DNA of 64,000 nt from SZUA-38 sp965212525 (GCA_965212525.1 CBDBVC010000062.1:1-64000), one strand, 5' to 3'. Counted from the stretch's first letter, positions 34,018 to 43,636 are shown. Notes: generated from the letters alone by a model not told the origin. Translations and numbers: made by a program.

Positions 34018-35985
34018 GTGCTGAAGAACGCCTGCCATGTCGGCATCGACACCGGCGGAACCTTCACGGATTTCACCGTCTGGGACGGTCAGTCACTGAC
34101 GGTCCACAAGACTCTCTCAACGCCTGAAAACCCGGCCGATGCCATCATCAGTGGTCTGACTGCTCTGGGACTCACCGGACGATCGGTGGCCATCGCGCAC
34201 GGTTCAACCGTGGCGACCAATGCCCTGCTCGAGCGAAAGGGCGTTCGCACCGCCTATATCAGCAATCTCGGTCTGGAGGATGTCCTGACCATTGGGCGAC
34301 AGACACGAGATGACATCTACTGTCTCTCACCGGAACCCAAAACCCCGCCGGTTCCCGAATCGCTGTGTTTCGGTCTCGATTGTCGGCGCGATGCCGATGG
34401 CAACAGCCTGACTGAACTGAAGCAATCCGATATTGCCAGCCTGATCGAGACGCTGAAGCATCATGATGTGGAATCCGTAGCCGTCAATCTCTTGTTCAGC
34501 TTTCGTGATCCCGGCGATGAAAAGGCGCTGCAGGCAGAACTCAGGGATCATGTTCACGTCAGTCTGTCATCGGAAACCATCGCCGAGATTGGCGAGTACG
34601 AGCGCGGCATTGCCACCTGGATCAATGCCTCGATCGGGCCACTGATGCAGCGCTATCTGACCGATCTGCAACAGCGCTGTGGTGAGTCCAGCCTTCGTGT
34701 CATGCAGTCGAATGGTTTGTCGATTGGCGTGACAGAGGCGGCAGACCAGGCGGTACGACTGCTGCTGTCCGGCCCGGCTGGCGGGCTGGTCGGTGCACAG
34801 TCGATGGCCAGACAATCAGGGTTTGACAACATTCTCACCCTGGATGTCGGCGGTACATCATCCGACGTCGCCCTGATTCGTGGTGAGATCACGGTCAGTC
34901 GCGAAAACCGTGTCGCCGGTTTTCCGGTGGGCATCCCCTCGGTGGACATGCACACCATCGGCTCTGGCGGTGGCTCACTGGTTCGCATCGATGATCAGGG
35001 CATGATGCACGTCGGCCCCGAGTCGGCCGGTGCCAGTCCCGGGCCTGCCTGTTACGGGCTGGGTGGTACCGAACCCACGGTCACCGATGCCCATCTGATA
35101 CTCGGCAGAATTCCGTCACAGTCTGATCTGGGAGATGGGTTGAGACTGAACAGGCAGCTTGCGATCCGGGCCTTCGAACCACTGGCCGCGACCATGAATA
35201 TGACTGTCGAGCAGGCCGCTGCCGGTACACTGAGGCTTGCCAACGAACAGATGGCTGCCGCACTGCGCGTTATTTCCATCGAGCGTGGATTTGATGCCCG
35301 CGAATTCGTTCTGTGCTGCTTTGGCGGTGCCGGAGGCCTGCATGCCTGTGACATTGCCGAACTGATGCAGATAGATCGTGTGATGATACCTGCACAGGCA
35401 GGCGTACTGTCCGCACACGGACTGCTGGTCAGCGACCACGGCCATGAATCCAGCCTGAGCCTGATGAAACATGCAATGACGATCAGCGACGATGAACTGC
35501 ATGTGCAATTCAAGAAGTTGTACAGTGATCTGGCCGACAGTCTCGCTGATGCAGAAAACGCCGAACAGTCGCTGGAACGCCAGGCCTGGCTTGAAATGCG
35601 CTATGAAGGTCAGTCCATGCTGATGGCCATACCCTATTCAGCCGGAACGGGTAATATCGAATCGGCCATTGATGAGTTTGAACAGCAGTACCGCTCACTC
35701 TACGGTCATCTGCTGGATTTTCCGGTTCAGCTGGCATCGATCAGGTTGCGTCTGTCCAGAGCCAATCCCTTGAATGAGAATGAACTGATACACACGACAG
35801 ACAGGACCCGTGTGGCAGACCATGCTCAGGATGAGGGTGTGATAGAGCGCCCCCGAATGGAATCTGGAAGAGTGTATGGCGGACCACGCGTGATTACCGA
35901 ATCAACCGGGACCACCTGGGTGGGTGAAGGCTGGACGGCGACAATCGATTCAGCCGCCAACCTGCTGTTGAACAGATCGACCTAG
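34018..35985 (+). CDS. Hydantoinase/oxoprolinase subunit A-like protein (HyuA)
   Basis: A 655-residue protein of the HyuA family of ATP-dependent amide-ring hydrolases. The ATPase phosphate-binding signatures are GIDTGGTFTDFTVW near the N-terminus and LDVGGTSSDVALI, with GSGGGSLVRID, GPACYGLGGTEPTVTDA and CCFGGAGGLHACDIA further on. HyuA normally works with HyuB on hydantoins or 5-oxoproline, but no HyuB gene is adjacent and none is fused, so the partner is elsewhere or the protein acts alone. The start is GTG at 34018. The stop overlaps that of the convergent gene (CTAG, 35982-35985). Confidence 0.87.
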   Translation: MLKNACHVGIDTGGTFTDFTVWDGQSLTVHKTLSTPENPADAIISGLTALGLTGRSVAIAHGSTVATNALLERKGVRTAYISNLGLEDVLTIGRQTRDDIYCLSPEPKTPPVPESLCFGLDCRRDADGNSLTELKQSDIASLIETLKHHDVESVAVNLLFSFRDPGDEKALQAELRDHVHVSLSSETIAEIGEYERGIATWINASIGPLMQRYLTDLQQRCGESSLRVMQSNGLSIGVTEAADQAVRLLLSGPAGGLVGAQSMARQSGFDNILTLDVGGTSSDVALIRGEITVSRENRVAGFPVGIPSVDMHTIGSGGGSLVRIDDQGMMHVGPESAGASPGPACYGLGGTEPTVTDAHLILGRIPSQSDLGDGLRLNRQLAIRAFEPLAATMNMTVEQAAAGTLRLANEQMAAALRVISIERGFDAREFVLCCFGGAGGLHACDIAELMQIDRVMIPAQAGVLSAHGLLVSDHGHESSLSLMKHAMTISDDELHVQFKKLYSDLADSLADAENAEQSLERQAWLEMRYEGQSMLMAIPYSAGTGNIESAIDEFEQQYRSLYGHLLDFPVQLASIRLRLSRANPLNENELIHTTDRTRVADHAQDEGVIERPRMESGRVYGGPRVITESTGTTWVGEGWTATIDSAANLLLNRST

Positions 35986-37382
35986 GGCGCCTGCTCGAAG
36001 CCGTCGCTAAAGATATCCTCACCGCCTGTATTCGGCAGATCCGGACGCACGATCAAAATGCCGCGATTGATGTCGCTGATCAGCACCAGGCCATTATCAA
36101 AAAACGGAAAGACGTTCCAGGCACCACCAAAGGACTGGTTGCTGTTGCCGGATGGGAAGGTGTCGATGAAGCTGACTTCTGTCATTTCGGCTGATGACAG
36201 ATCGCCCAGTTCAAGGATTCGCAATCCACGATTGTAATTGGCCTGATAGGTTCTGCCTTCGAAGATATACTGATTGTGGTCAATTGACGGGCCATCTGCC
36301 TCAAAGAATCCCGTATAAACAGGATTATCCAGATCATTGAAATCGATGACATGTGTCCGGGTATTGTTGATCGTCGGGTTCATGCGCTCATCCAGCTCGT
36401 CATCGAACACGAAATAACGCTGACTGGCATCAAGCCAGCCCTGATGTGTGTATTCGTCGAGTGCATAGCTGGCTCTCTCGATCAGCACCGGGTTCTTCTT
36501 GTCAGTCACGTCAACCACGGTGACCGTATCTTCGTTGCTGGCAAAACAGATCTCACGACCGCTGTAATCGGCATCAGGGCCACTGTAGATGACACACTGG
36601 GCATCATGGGTATAGCCATCAGAGCTGAAACAACCGGCGAATGACGGACTGGCTGGCGTCTGGATATTGATCATGTGAAGACCACCCTGACATCCAGTTG
36701 CTTCGCGTGGCCCGCCCACGGCATAGGCAAAACCGGAAGTTTCGTTGATGACGATATTGTGGGCTCTCGTCAACGGATTCTGGGCAGTACCCCGATACAC
36801 CGTGCCCGCCGAAAAGGTGACCGGCAGGTTGGTTGCCGTCAGTAACAGCGACAGGTCAAACACCTGCATGCCATGCGCGCCATTGAAATCCGACACGATG
36901 TAGGCATGATCCTGATAGGTCTTGATGTCACGCCATGCACTGCTGCCATCACCATCACTGGGAAGATTGCCCACATAAACCGGGTTGGCAGGATCCGTTA
37001 TTTCAACAAATGCCGTGCCGTTGGATCGACCGACCAGTGCAAAATACCGATTGCTGGCTTCATGTTTCCAGCCCCAGCTGTCGGATCCGGAACCGCCACC
37101 AATCTGATTGAGATCAAGAAATCCGACCAGCTCGATGTTGGAACAGGGAAAAATGTCAACCATGCCACCGGTACAGGTCTCCGCTCCCTTGAACTGATAG
37201 GGGAACCTCGGCTGGTTCATGTGGGCATCATGCATCTCCTGCACGAAATTCTTGCCTTCATATTTCTTGCCCAGAAATGCAGCGCTGTCCGGGGTATGAC
37301 AGGCTTCAACTCGCTCTGCCACCAGCACACTCACCAGTGCGCTGAACAGGATCAGGACAATACGTTGCTGCAGTGTATTCAT
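35982..37382 (-). CDS. Secreted choice-of-anchor B family protein (LVIVD repeats) ending in IFSDGFE
   Basis: A 466-residue exported protein. The signal peptide runs to about residue 27 (LILFSALVSVLVAERVEA). The body is a beta-propeller-like fold of LVIVD-type repeats: NIELVGFLDL, AFVEITDPANPVYVGNLP, VTVVDVTDKKNPVLIERASY and HVIDFNDLDNPVYTGFF. Several cysteines (GAETCTGG, FPCSN, GCQGG, AGCFSS) suggest disulphides. It ends GGEDIFSDGFEQAP, a C-terminal motif that recurs in secreted proteins of Xanthomonadales-like bacteria. No transmembrane anchor is present. Function unknown. Confidence 0.85.
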   Translation of the reverse strand: MNTLQQRIVLILFSALVSVLVAERVEACHTPDSAAFLGKKYEGKNFVQEMHDAHMNQPRFPYQFKGAETCTGGMVDIFPCSNIELVGFLDLNQIGGGSGSDSWGWKHEASNRYFALVGRSNGTAFVEITDPANPVYVGNLPSDGDGSSAWRDIKTYQDHAYIVSDFNGAHGMQVFDLSLLLTATNLPVTFSAGTVYRGTAQNPLTRAHNIVINETSGFAYAVGGPREATGCQGGLHMINIQTPASPSFAGCFSSDGYTHDAQCVIYSGPDADYSGREICFASNEDTVTVVDVTDKKNPVLIERASYALDEYTHQGWLDASQRYFVFDDELDERMNPTINNTRTHVIDFNDLDNPVYTGFFEADGPSIDHNQYIFEGRTYQANYNRGLRILELGDLSSAEMTEVSFIDTFPSGNSNQSFGGAWNVFPFFDNGLVLISDINRGILIVRPDLPNTGGEDIFSDGFEQAP

Positions 37383-37630
37383 TGGAGTTTCCTCTGAACC
37401 CGTGACAGGACCGGGGCCTGTTCCCTCATCAGGTTACTCAAGACTTTTGTCTGTGACTTGTGATTCGTCAATCAATGGTTCGATTCGAACATCCTGTCAT
37501 TCAATGGACGTCAGGCTAATCCCCGACAGTAATCAATCGGATGTGATGAAACCGTAAAACACGTCACAGTATCGTCATTGAGCACTAACGGCAACCACCC
37601 GGATGTAAACAGCTGTGACAGATTCCCTGC

Positions 37631-38545
37631 TCAGTCCCGGTGTTTTTCTCGCCTCAATGTATTGCCATAGGCCGGAATACCGTCGATTTCGGTCTGCCGG
37701 AAGCGTCTATGAACCCACAGGTACTGTGCCGGGGAAGCGCTGATCTTCTGCTCCAGCCATCGATTGTAGCGGTCCGCATCCTGAGCATCGTCTCCACTGG
37801 GGTAATCCTGCCAGACATCATCAATACAAAGCTGATAGCGTCCCTGGTTATTCCGAACGCACCAGAACGACATCACGGCCGCCTGGCTGCGACTGGCCAG
37901 CTTGCCTGCAACTGACAGGGTGACAGCAGGCACTCCAAACAGAGTCGAATCCACAGTCTGGCTGCTGAAATGCTGATCGAAGCCATACATTACAGGCGTG
38001 CCGGACTGCAGCAGCTGCAGCAGTTGCCTGATCTGTTTCTTCTCGATGGTGTCTCCCGCGTGACGACGGCGTGCTCGGTCGATCACCGCTTCCAGTGCGG
38101 GGTTGGCATTGCGGCGCACCACCATCGCAATCGGCCTGGGCGATACCAGATTGACCAGTCTGCAGGCCAGCTCGACCGAGGTGAAATGAGCCGAGTACAG
38201 GAGCAGTGGCTTGTCCTGTTTCAATTGCTGCTGCAGCTGCACATCACCTTCAACATCAAACAGTCGCCGCAGCCGCCGGTCACTGGCCCAGATCGCCAGC
38301 ACCGTTTCCATCAGACCGACCCCGGTGGCATCGATCACCTGCCTGAGCAATGTTTCCCGTGCATTCTCATCAAGGTCGTGAAAACACAGTTCCAGATTAC
38401 GCGCCGCCACATGCCTGCGGTCGGGTTTGAGGCGACACCACAGACGGCCCAGCGCCCGGCCAAGCGGAAACAGCATGAACATTGGCAGGCGTGCCAGTAT
38501 CCATCCGGTCGGCACCAATACCATGTAGATCAGCAATCGATTCAT
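37631..38545 (-). CDS. LpxL/HtrB-type lysophospholipid or lipid A acyltransferase
   Basis: A 304-residue inner-membrane acyltransferase. One N-terminal membrane segment (about 5-32) precedes the catalytic motif HFTSVE, an HX4E form of the HX4(D/E) motif of LpxL/LpxM enzymes, then VVRRNANPALEAVIDRAR, GFDQHFS and the C-terminal YLWVHRRFRQ. These enzymes add secondary acyl chains to lipid A. It begins the cell-envelope cluster and lies 21 bp after a GT2 gene. A second, distinct member occurs at 61220. Confidence 0.87.
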   Translation of the reverse strand: MNRLLIYMVLVPTGWILARLPMFMLFPLGRALGRLWCRLKPDRRHVAARNLELCFHDLDENARETLLRQVIDATGVGLMETVLAIWASDRRLRRLFDVEGDVQLQQQLKQDKPLLLYSAHFTSVELACRLVNLVSPRPIAMVVRRNANPALEAVIDRARRRHAGDTIEKKQIRQLLQLLQSGTPVMYGFDQHFSSQTVDSTLFGVPAVTLSVAGKLASRSQAAVMSFWCVRNNQGRYQLCIDDVWQDYPSGDDAQDADRYNRWLEQKISASPAQYLWVHRRFRQTEIDGIPAYGNTLRREKHRD

Positions 38546-38566
38546 CCCCGCAATTGCCTTGACTGG

Positions 38567-39325
38567 TTATTGAACGGAATGATCGGATTGATGGTATTCA
38601 TACAGCTTGGCGTACTTCAGGAAGGCGTAGTGAGACATGCAGACCGAGGCGATGAACCCGGCCCAGCCATTGAGGAAATTACGCTTGAACAGATAAGACT
38701 TGAGAAAGGCAAATCCGGGGTACAACACCATGCGGGTGCGAAGCCAGCCCGGGTTCTTCCTGATCTTGTCTTCCACCAGTCCGGTGGAATAGTGGTTGAT
38801 TCGATCCACCTTGCTGTGGATGCTGGTTTCACCGTAATGCACAAAATGTGACTTGAGACGGCCAAGCTCACCCTCGACTTCGGGTGCCGCATGAATTGGC
38901 ATGTCCGAGATGCGACCCCGGGTCTTGTCGAATAATCTCAGATAGTGGTTAAGGCGTGACGACAGCGACTGCATGCGCCAGAACATCTGTTCCTGCCGTG
39001 GCATGGTGTAGCCCGCCTTGTCCGGCACTGTTTGCAGCAGCTGTCTGATTTCCTCCACAAGTGCTTCAGACACCACTTCATCGGCATCCATCAGCAGCAC
39101 CCAACGGTGAGTCGTCAGTTCCAGTGCCGCCTGCTTTTGCGGACCATAACCGGCAAAGTCCCTGCTTGAGATGGTGCAGTTGAATTCGGAGGCGATTGAA
39201 AGGGTGTCGTCATCACTGCCTGAATCGAGCAGGATGATTTCGTCAGCCCACCTGACGCTTTCCAGGCACGCCCTGAGCGTTCTGTCGTTGTTGAACGTGG
39301 TAATGAATACCGACAATTTTTCCAT
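38567..39325 (-). CDS. Glycosyltransferase family 2 (WaaE/KdtX-like)
   Basis: A 252-residue GT2 enzyme. The N-terminal nucleotide-binding part starts SVFITTFNNDRTLRACLESV, continues EIILLDSGSDDDTL and has the DxD metal motif as LLMDADEVV; the central MPRQEQMFWRM and LRLFDKTRGRISDMPIHA blocks resemble WaaE/KdtX transferases that add glucose to the LPS core. A C-terminal hydrophobic segment (FLKSYLFKRNFLNGWAGFIAS) could anchor it at the membrane. Its first 83 bases overlap the end of the O-antigen ligase gene. Confidence 0.87.
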   Translation of the reverse strand: MEKLSVFITTFNNDRTLRACLESVRWADEIILLDSGSDDDTLSIASEFNCTISSRDFAGYGPQKQAALELTTHRWVLLMDADEVVSEALVEEIRQLLQTVPDKAGYTMPRQEQMFWRMQSLSSRLNHYLRLFDKTRGRISDMPIHAAPEVEGELGRLKSHFVHYGETSIHSKVDRINHYSTGLVEDKIRKNPGWLRTRMVLYPGFAFLKSYLFKRNFLNGWAGFIASVCMSHYAFLKYAKLYEYHQSDHSVQ

Positions 39326-40574
39326 TCTTCAGCTCGCAGTCACCGATGCGAGCACAATATACCATCACCAGCCACCAGCACAGCAATGACCAGTAGGTCG
39401 AGTAAAACGCCAGATGTGAATTGATCGGGAAGGTCATGGCTGCCAGCGCAAACAGCAATGCAACCGGCTTGACGCGGTCTTCCGATCGAATCTGCTTCCA
39501 GCACTGGAACACGATCAGCAGGGCCATGAGCAGGCCGATCAGACCAATGATGCCGGTCTCGGTCAGCACTTCCAGAATGATCTGGTGCGAATGGGCAGCA
39601 CCACGCCGGGCTTCGGCGTTGATCCATGGATCACCCGGTTCTGCATAATCGAGATAGGCATAACGGAAGCTGCGCACACCCACGCCGTTGACGGGATGGG
39701 CCGCTGCCATCACCACCGATGTTTTCCAGATGGGCAGGCGATTGGCCAGGGCATAGTCCACCGATTGCTCGTCGCCGTTGAATGCCGCCAGGGTGCGATC
39801 GACACGGCTGGCAAACTTGTCTGAAGTCTGGTAACCGACAAAACCGATCAGCAGTGTTGCAAGCACGATAACGGAAACAGACTTGAGCCATCGACCGGGG
39901 TGGCTTCGCGCGTAGAGAATGATGTACAGGAATGACACCACAATGAAACTGACCCAGGCAGCCCGGGTTCCCACCAGAATGATGGTAATCAGAACCAGCA
40001 GGTACGCCGCAATGGTGACAGGCAATGTCCGGTTCCTGCGGCAGTACTCGATCAGCACCGGCGACAGAACCGACAGCGTCTGACCCAGCTTGATGTTGGT
40101 TTCTCCGAATATGCCATTGAGACGATCGGCACTCATCGGCATGGCCAGCAGGTTGTAGCCGACAAAGAACTGGAAGATGGCATCGACACACCAGAAGGTC
40201 AGGATGGCTGCAACGGCAACCTCGAGTGTCTTGTGCAGCCTGATATCCCGAAGATGATATACCACGAAGATGCCGGCAGGCACGTAGCGCAGCATGGCTG
40301 AGGATTTGGCCAGTGAACGCAATGGATCATAGGCATCCACGGTTGATATCAGAGTCGGAACCCAGTAGCACAGAAACAGGGCCACGTAGAGCCTGATCGC
40401 CGTCAGCTCCCAGATTTCGTTCCAGCGGGTTGCCATCAGATGCATCCCCATCACCAGCAGGATGAACTCGGGTAATTCATACCATCGACCGAACGGCAGC
40501 AACGCGATGACAGCGATCATCAGCAATGCCGGTATGCGATTTCTTATTGTGTCGAGCGTGATGTTGGCGTTCAT
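39243..40574 (-). CDS. O-antigen ligase (WaaL family)
   Basis: A 443-residue polytopic membrane protein with about ten to twelve helices and the Wzy_C/WaaL domain: periplasmic loop with SADRLNGIFGETNIKLGQ and later AAHPVNGVGVRSFRYAYL and GAAHSHQIILEVLTETGIIGL, whose Arg and His are typical of these enzymes. WaaL joins O-antigen from undecaprenyl carriers to the LPS core in the periplasm. The C-terminal 27 residues are encoded inside the start of the GT2 gene; the tail is hydrophilic, so the long overlap may reflect a lost earlier stop. Confidence 0.86.
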   Translation of the reverse strand: MNANITLDTIRNRIPALLMIAVIALLPFGRWYELPEFILLVMGMHLMATRWNEIWELTAIRLYVALFLCYWVPTLISTVDAYDPLRSLAKSSAMLRYVPAGIFVVYHLRDIRLHKTLEVAVAAILTFWCVDAIFQFFVGYNLLAMPMSADRLNGIFGETNIKLGQTLSVLSPVLIEYCRRNRTLPVTIAAYLLVLITIILVGTRAAWVSFIVVSFLYIILYARSHPGRWLKSVSVIVLATLLIGFVGYQTSDKFASRVDRTLAAFNGDEQSVDYALANRLPIWKTSVVMAAAHPVNGVGVRSFRYAYLDYAEPGDPWINAEARRGAAHSHQIILEVLTETGIIGLIGLLMALLIVFQCWKQIRSEDRVKPVALLFALAAMTFPINSHLAFYSTYWSLLCWWLVMVYCARIGDCELKNGKIVGIHYHVQQRQNAQGVPGKRQVG

Positions 40575-40702
40575 GTTTTCAGGTCATCCCCTGGCACGGT
40601 AGTGTATCATTGATGACTTCGACAGAACCGTGAACGATTACCATTATCATCCCCAAATCTCTGAAATTCATTGCGGGCCTCATCCTGTGTGTTGCACTCC
40701 TG

Positions 40703-41512
40703 TTGTCCTCTGACTGGTTATTGAACCGCTCATTGTCTGAACAAATCGTGAATGAAACGATGACAAAATGTTCAGACGAATCACCTCGCTTCGAGGCCTG
40801 GCAGCAGGAATTCACAGCCTGGATCGAGGCACCATACAACTATAACGGGCAACTCATCCAATCGGATGACAATGGCCTGCCTGAAATCTGGCAGCCGCAG
40901 CGTTCACGCCTGAAAATCCTTGCCAGTGGCGGCCTGACGGCTCTGGACCCGGGTCATTCATCAGATGATTCACTGTTCAGTGTGATCAATCGTGAACTGC
41001 GTGCACTGGGACTTCCAAGTCGCCTTGAACTGCATTACTCAACAAGTGAAATTTTTGCCAAAGCCGATAACAGCTACGATGCCAATATTGCTTACCTGAC
41101 TGAGGACGAACTGCTCAGACCACTGATACCTTCGCTGAATAAGCACGAGATGCCGTTCTGGCAGTTGCCAGGATACCGGCGCCTGATCGACAGGCTTTTT
41201 GATAATGAAGTACTGAGTCCATCAAGTCACACTGACCCCGAACCATCGCTGTCAGAGCGTATCCACACTCTGCTTGATGAACAACTGAGTGCCGGCCAGA
41301 ATGCATGGCTGTTCATCATTCCCTCATCACAACAACACTCGGCATCGCAGCGTGATGAATTCCTGTTCGATCACCCCCGGATCATTCCTCTACTGCTGAC
41401 ACCGAATCGGGATACCTCAGCCTGTATTCTGGATGCCGCATCGCAAGCGAATATCAGTCTGCAGGTGACCAAAGCCATCGGTGTGTCGCTGGCCCGGCGC
41501 CTGGGTCACTGA
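40703..41512 (+). CDS. Probable periplasmic protein of unknown function, start uncertain
   Basis: A 269-residue reading frame from TTG 40703. The same frame is open back to a stop at 40631-40633 and encodes a hydrophobic stretch (LKFIAGLILCVALLLSSDW) that looks like a signal anchor, but no ATG or GTG lies there; ATT codons at 40637 and 40643 or CTG 40661 would be the only candidates. The mature part has no recognisable domain. It carries acidic and Ser-rich segments and a late LTPNRDTSACILDAASQANISLQ. Overlaps the end of the convergent M28 gene by 7 bp. It lies among LPS genes but no role can be assigned. Confidence 0.6.
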   Translation: MSSDWLLNRSLSEQIVNETMTKCSDESPRFEAWQQEFTAWIEAPYNYNGQLIQSDDNGLPEIWQPQRSRLKILASGGLTALDPGHSSDDSLFSVINRELRALGLPSRLELHYSTSEIFAKADNSYDANIAYLTEDELLRPLIPSLNKHEMPFWQLPGYRRLIDRLFDNEVLSPSSHTDPEPSLSERIHTLLDEQLSAGQNAWLFIIPSSQQHSASQRDEFLFDHPRIIPLLLTPNRDTSACILDAASQANISLQVTKAIGVSLARRLGH

Positions 41513-42498
41513 ATGGCAGTCAGATCGACAACCACCTGATACACGCCGTCTATGACGGCAGCCATCGAGTCATAATCCAGCCGATCAGCCGTGTCATCCA
41601 TCGTATGATAGGCCAGGTTGCGATTGAATGAGGTGTCGGTCAGCATCAGCGCAGGATATCCGAATCGCCAGAAACTCAGGTGATCGGAGAAATCCACGCC
41701 ATGCAGCGATGCCGGTGCATTGAAGGAGTGAATGGGCAGTTCCGATGCCGAACTGAAGGCGTGCTTGAATTGACGCACCAGAGACATTTCCCCGAGAGAA
41801 CCGACCACGGCAATGAAATTACCGGTATCGGGATAGATCAGTCCCAGTCCGGGGATGGAATAATGCTGCGACCCCTCGACTGACGAGAAATAACCGATCA
41901 TCTCCACCGAGACCATGAACTTGAGCTTGCGACCGGCTACACTCAGGGCCTGGGCATGTCGGTAGCTGCCCATGTCATCACCACGAAACCATGGCGGCTC
42001 TTCCAGCGGCCAGGCCACCAGCTGAACCGGGCCGGCAAGATCTGCCGTCGACAGCAGTCGCGCCAGCTCCAGCACACCGGCTACCCCGCTGGCATTGTCA
42101 TCGGCGCCCGGCAAGCCGTCCCAGCTATCGTAGTGTGCCCCGATGACAATCAGTTCGGATGATGCATCCGCGTGACCGGGTCCAAGTTCAAGAATGACGT
42201 TGCTGTAGCTGCTACCGTTTGCGGTATAAGTCTGCCTGCGTGTCGGCCCCCATTGCTGAAATTCGGATTCAATCCATGTCGCCACCATTTCCAGCTGGGG
42301 TGCTGTCAGACGGATGGGCGGGGCAGGGTCGGCCAGGTATCGGACATCTGCCTCCAGCCGCTGCGGACTGGCAGCAATGTTGAATCGGCTCTTCTCAGTC
42401 GTTGCGAACGGCTGGGTCAGTACGAACCAGAGCATTGTGAGCAGCAACAGCAGCAGTGCCAGATGGCTTCGCAGCACACGCCACCAGCGGAATGACAT
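41506..42498 (-). CDS. M28 family metallopeptidase
   Basis: A 330-residue protein with an N-terminal membrane anchor (HLALLLLLLTMLWFVL) and an M28 zinc aminopeptidase-type domain. Metal ligands and catalytic residues are in GAHYDSWDG (His, Asp), GADDNASGVAG (bridging Asp), PLEEPPW (Glu-Glu), VSVEMIGY and AYHTMDDTADRL (distal His). The domain faces the periplasm. ATG 42498 comes one base after the GT4 stop; an earlier ATG at 42534 is also in frame and cannot be excluded. Substrate is unknown; the family includes aminopeptidases and glutaminyl cyclase-like enzymes. Confidence 0.85.
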   Translation of the reverse strand: MSFRWWRVLRSHLALLLLLLTMLWFVLTQPFATTEKSRFNIAASPQRLEADVRYLADPAPPIRLTAPQLEMVATWIESEFQQWGPTRRQTYTANGSSYSNVILELGPGHADASSELIVIGAHYDSWDGLPGADDNASGVAGVLELARLLSTADLAGPVQLVAWPLEEPPWFRGDDMGSYRHAQALSVAGRKLKFMVSVEMIGYFSSVEGSQHYSIPGLGLIYPDTGNFIAVVGSLGEMSLVRQFKHAFSSASELPIHSFNAPASLHGVDFSDHLSFWRFGYPALMLTDTSFNRNLAYHTMDDTADRLDYDSMAAVIDGVYQVVVDLTAIQ

Positions 42499-42499
42499 G

Positions 42500-43618
42500 T
42501 CAGCCCTGACGCCTGTACTTGACCGATTCTTCATACAGTGCCACGGTTTCGGCCTGCATGGTCGAGAGCAGATAGGGGTGTTTCTGTGGCACGGTGGGCG
42601 GCTTGTGAAGGAATTTCTGCACCTTGTTGAACAGGGTACGCTCGTCGTTCAGCTCGACCAGGCCCTCGGGGAATATGGTTCCCAGCGTTTCAGACACGCC
42701 GCCATGATCGAATCCGAGAACTGGTCGGCCAAGCGCGAGAGATTCTATCACGGTGCGACCGAAGGCTTCGGGTGTTTTCGACAGGGAGAAGGTCATGTCC
42801 GATGCCGCCATGATATCCAGTACATCATCACGGTGATCTGTGAAGGTGACCATGTCCCTCACCTTGAGCTCATCAATGCGATATTCGAGGTTTTCCTGAT
42901 ACTCCGATTCCCGGTCCTTGATCCGGCCCACAATCAGTCCTCGACAGGGAATACCCATCACTTTCAGACGTGCCAGCATATTGATGAATTTGTCCTGACC
43001 CTTGGTGTGTGTGACCCGACCGGGCATCACCAGCAGTGCCTGAGAAGCATCGAATCCGAACTCGCGTGCGTACTTGTCACGCAGAGTCTGATCAGGTGTG
43101 GTGGCGTACTTGTACTGGCCAGGATCAATGCCGCGATTGATCACGCTAATGCGATGTGGCTCCATGTCCCGGTAATTCTTGAGCCAGATGTCTCGCGCCG
43201 CCTTGCTCACGGCAATGATACGTTCGCCGCGTGTCATGATGCTGCTGTAATGCGAAACCGAGTGAAGGCCATGCAGTGTCGTCATGAACAATGGAGGGTT
43301 GGACAGCTTTTTCAGTGCACGCCATCCGATCCATGCCGGTAAGCGTGAACGTGCGTGCACGATATCGACATTGTTCTGGTCTATCAGCTTGGCCAGCTTA
43401 CCGATGGTGAAGGCTACCCTGGGTGACTTGGCGCCGATGGCAAGTTCGATATGACGACTGCCACGAGACTGTAACCGCGGCACGAGCTGACCACCGGCGG
43501 ACACCACCAGTGAGACATGACCAGCGGCCGAGATGGCGTCACCGATCTCGATGGTACCCTGCTCCACACCGCCGGCATCCAGCGCGGGTAGCAGTTGCAT
43601 GATCGTGATCCTTGACAT
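42500..43618 (-). CDS. Glycosyltransferase family 4
   Basis: A 372-residue GT-B glycosyltransferase. The acceptor half has LLPALDAGGVEQGTIEIG and VDIVHARSRLPAWIGWRAL; the donor half has VINRGIDPGQY, LVMPGRVTHTKGQ, DRESEYQENLE and the EAFGRTVIESLALGRPVLGFDHGG ending, where the EX7E motif binds the sugar nucleotide (landmarks only). The neighbours suggest a role in LPS core or O-antigen assembly. It may be cotranscribed with the M28 gene downstream and follows the zf-CHCC gene by 18 bp. Confidence 0.88.
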   Translation of the reverse strand: MSRITIMQLLPALDAGGVEQGTIEIGDAISAAGHVSLVVSAGGQLVPRLQSRGSRHIELAIGAKSPRVAFTIGKLAKLIDQNNVDIVHARSRLPAWIGWRALKKLSNPPLFMTTLHGLHSVSHYSSIMTRGERIIAVSKAARDIWLKNYRDMEPHRISVINRGIDPGQYKYATTPDQTLRDKYAREFGFDASQALLVMPGRVTHTKGQDKFINMLARLKVMGIPCRGLIVGRIKDRESEYQENLEYRIDELKVRDMVTFTDHRDDVLDIMAASDMTFSLSKTPEAFGRTVIESLALGRPVLGFDHGGVSETLGTIFPEGLVELNDERTLFNKVQKFLHKPPTVPQKHPYLLSTMQAETVALYEESVKYRRQG

Positions 43619-43636
43619 GGGGCAGTGGCCGCCTGA

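Noticed and set aside
40579..40839. An 86-residue minus-strand frame before the unknown gene
   Set aside because: Low-complexity sequence with no ribosome site that overlaps the start region of the more plausible plus-strand gene.
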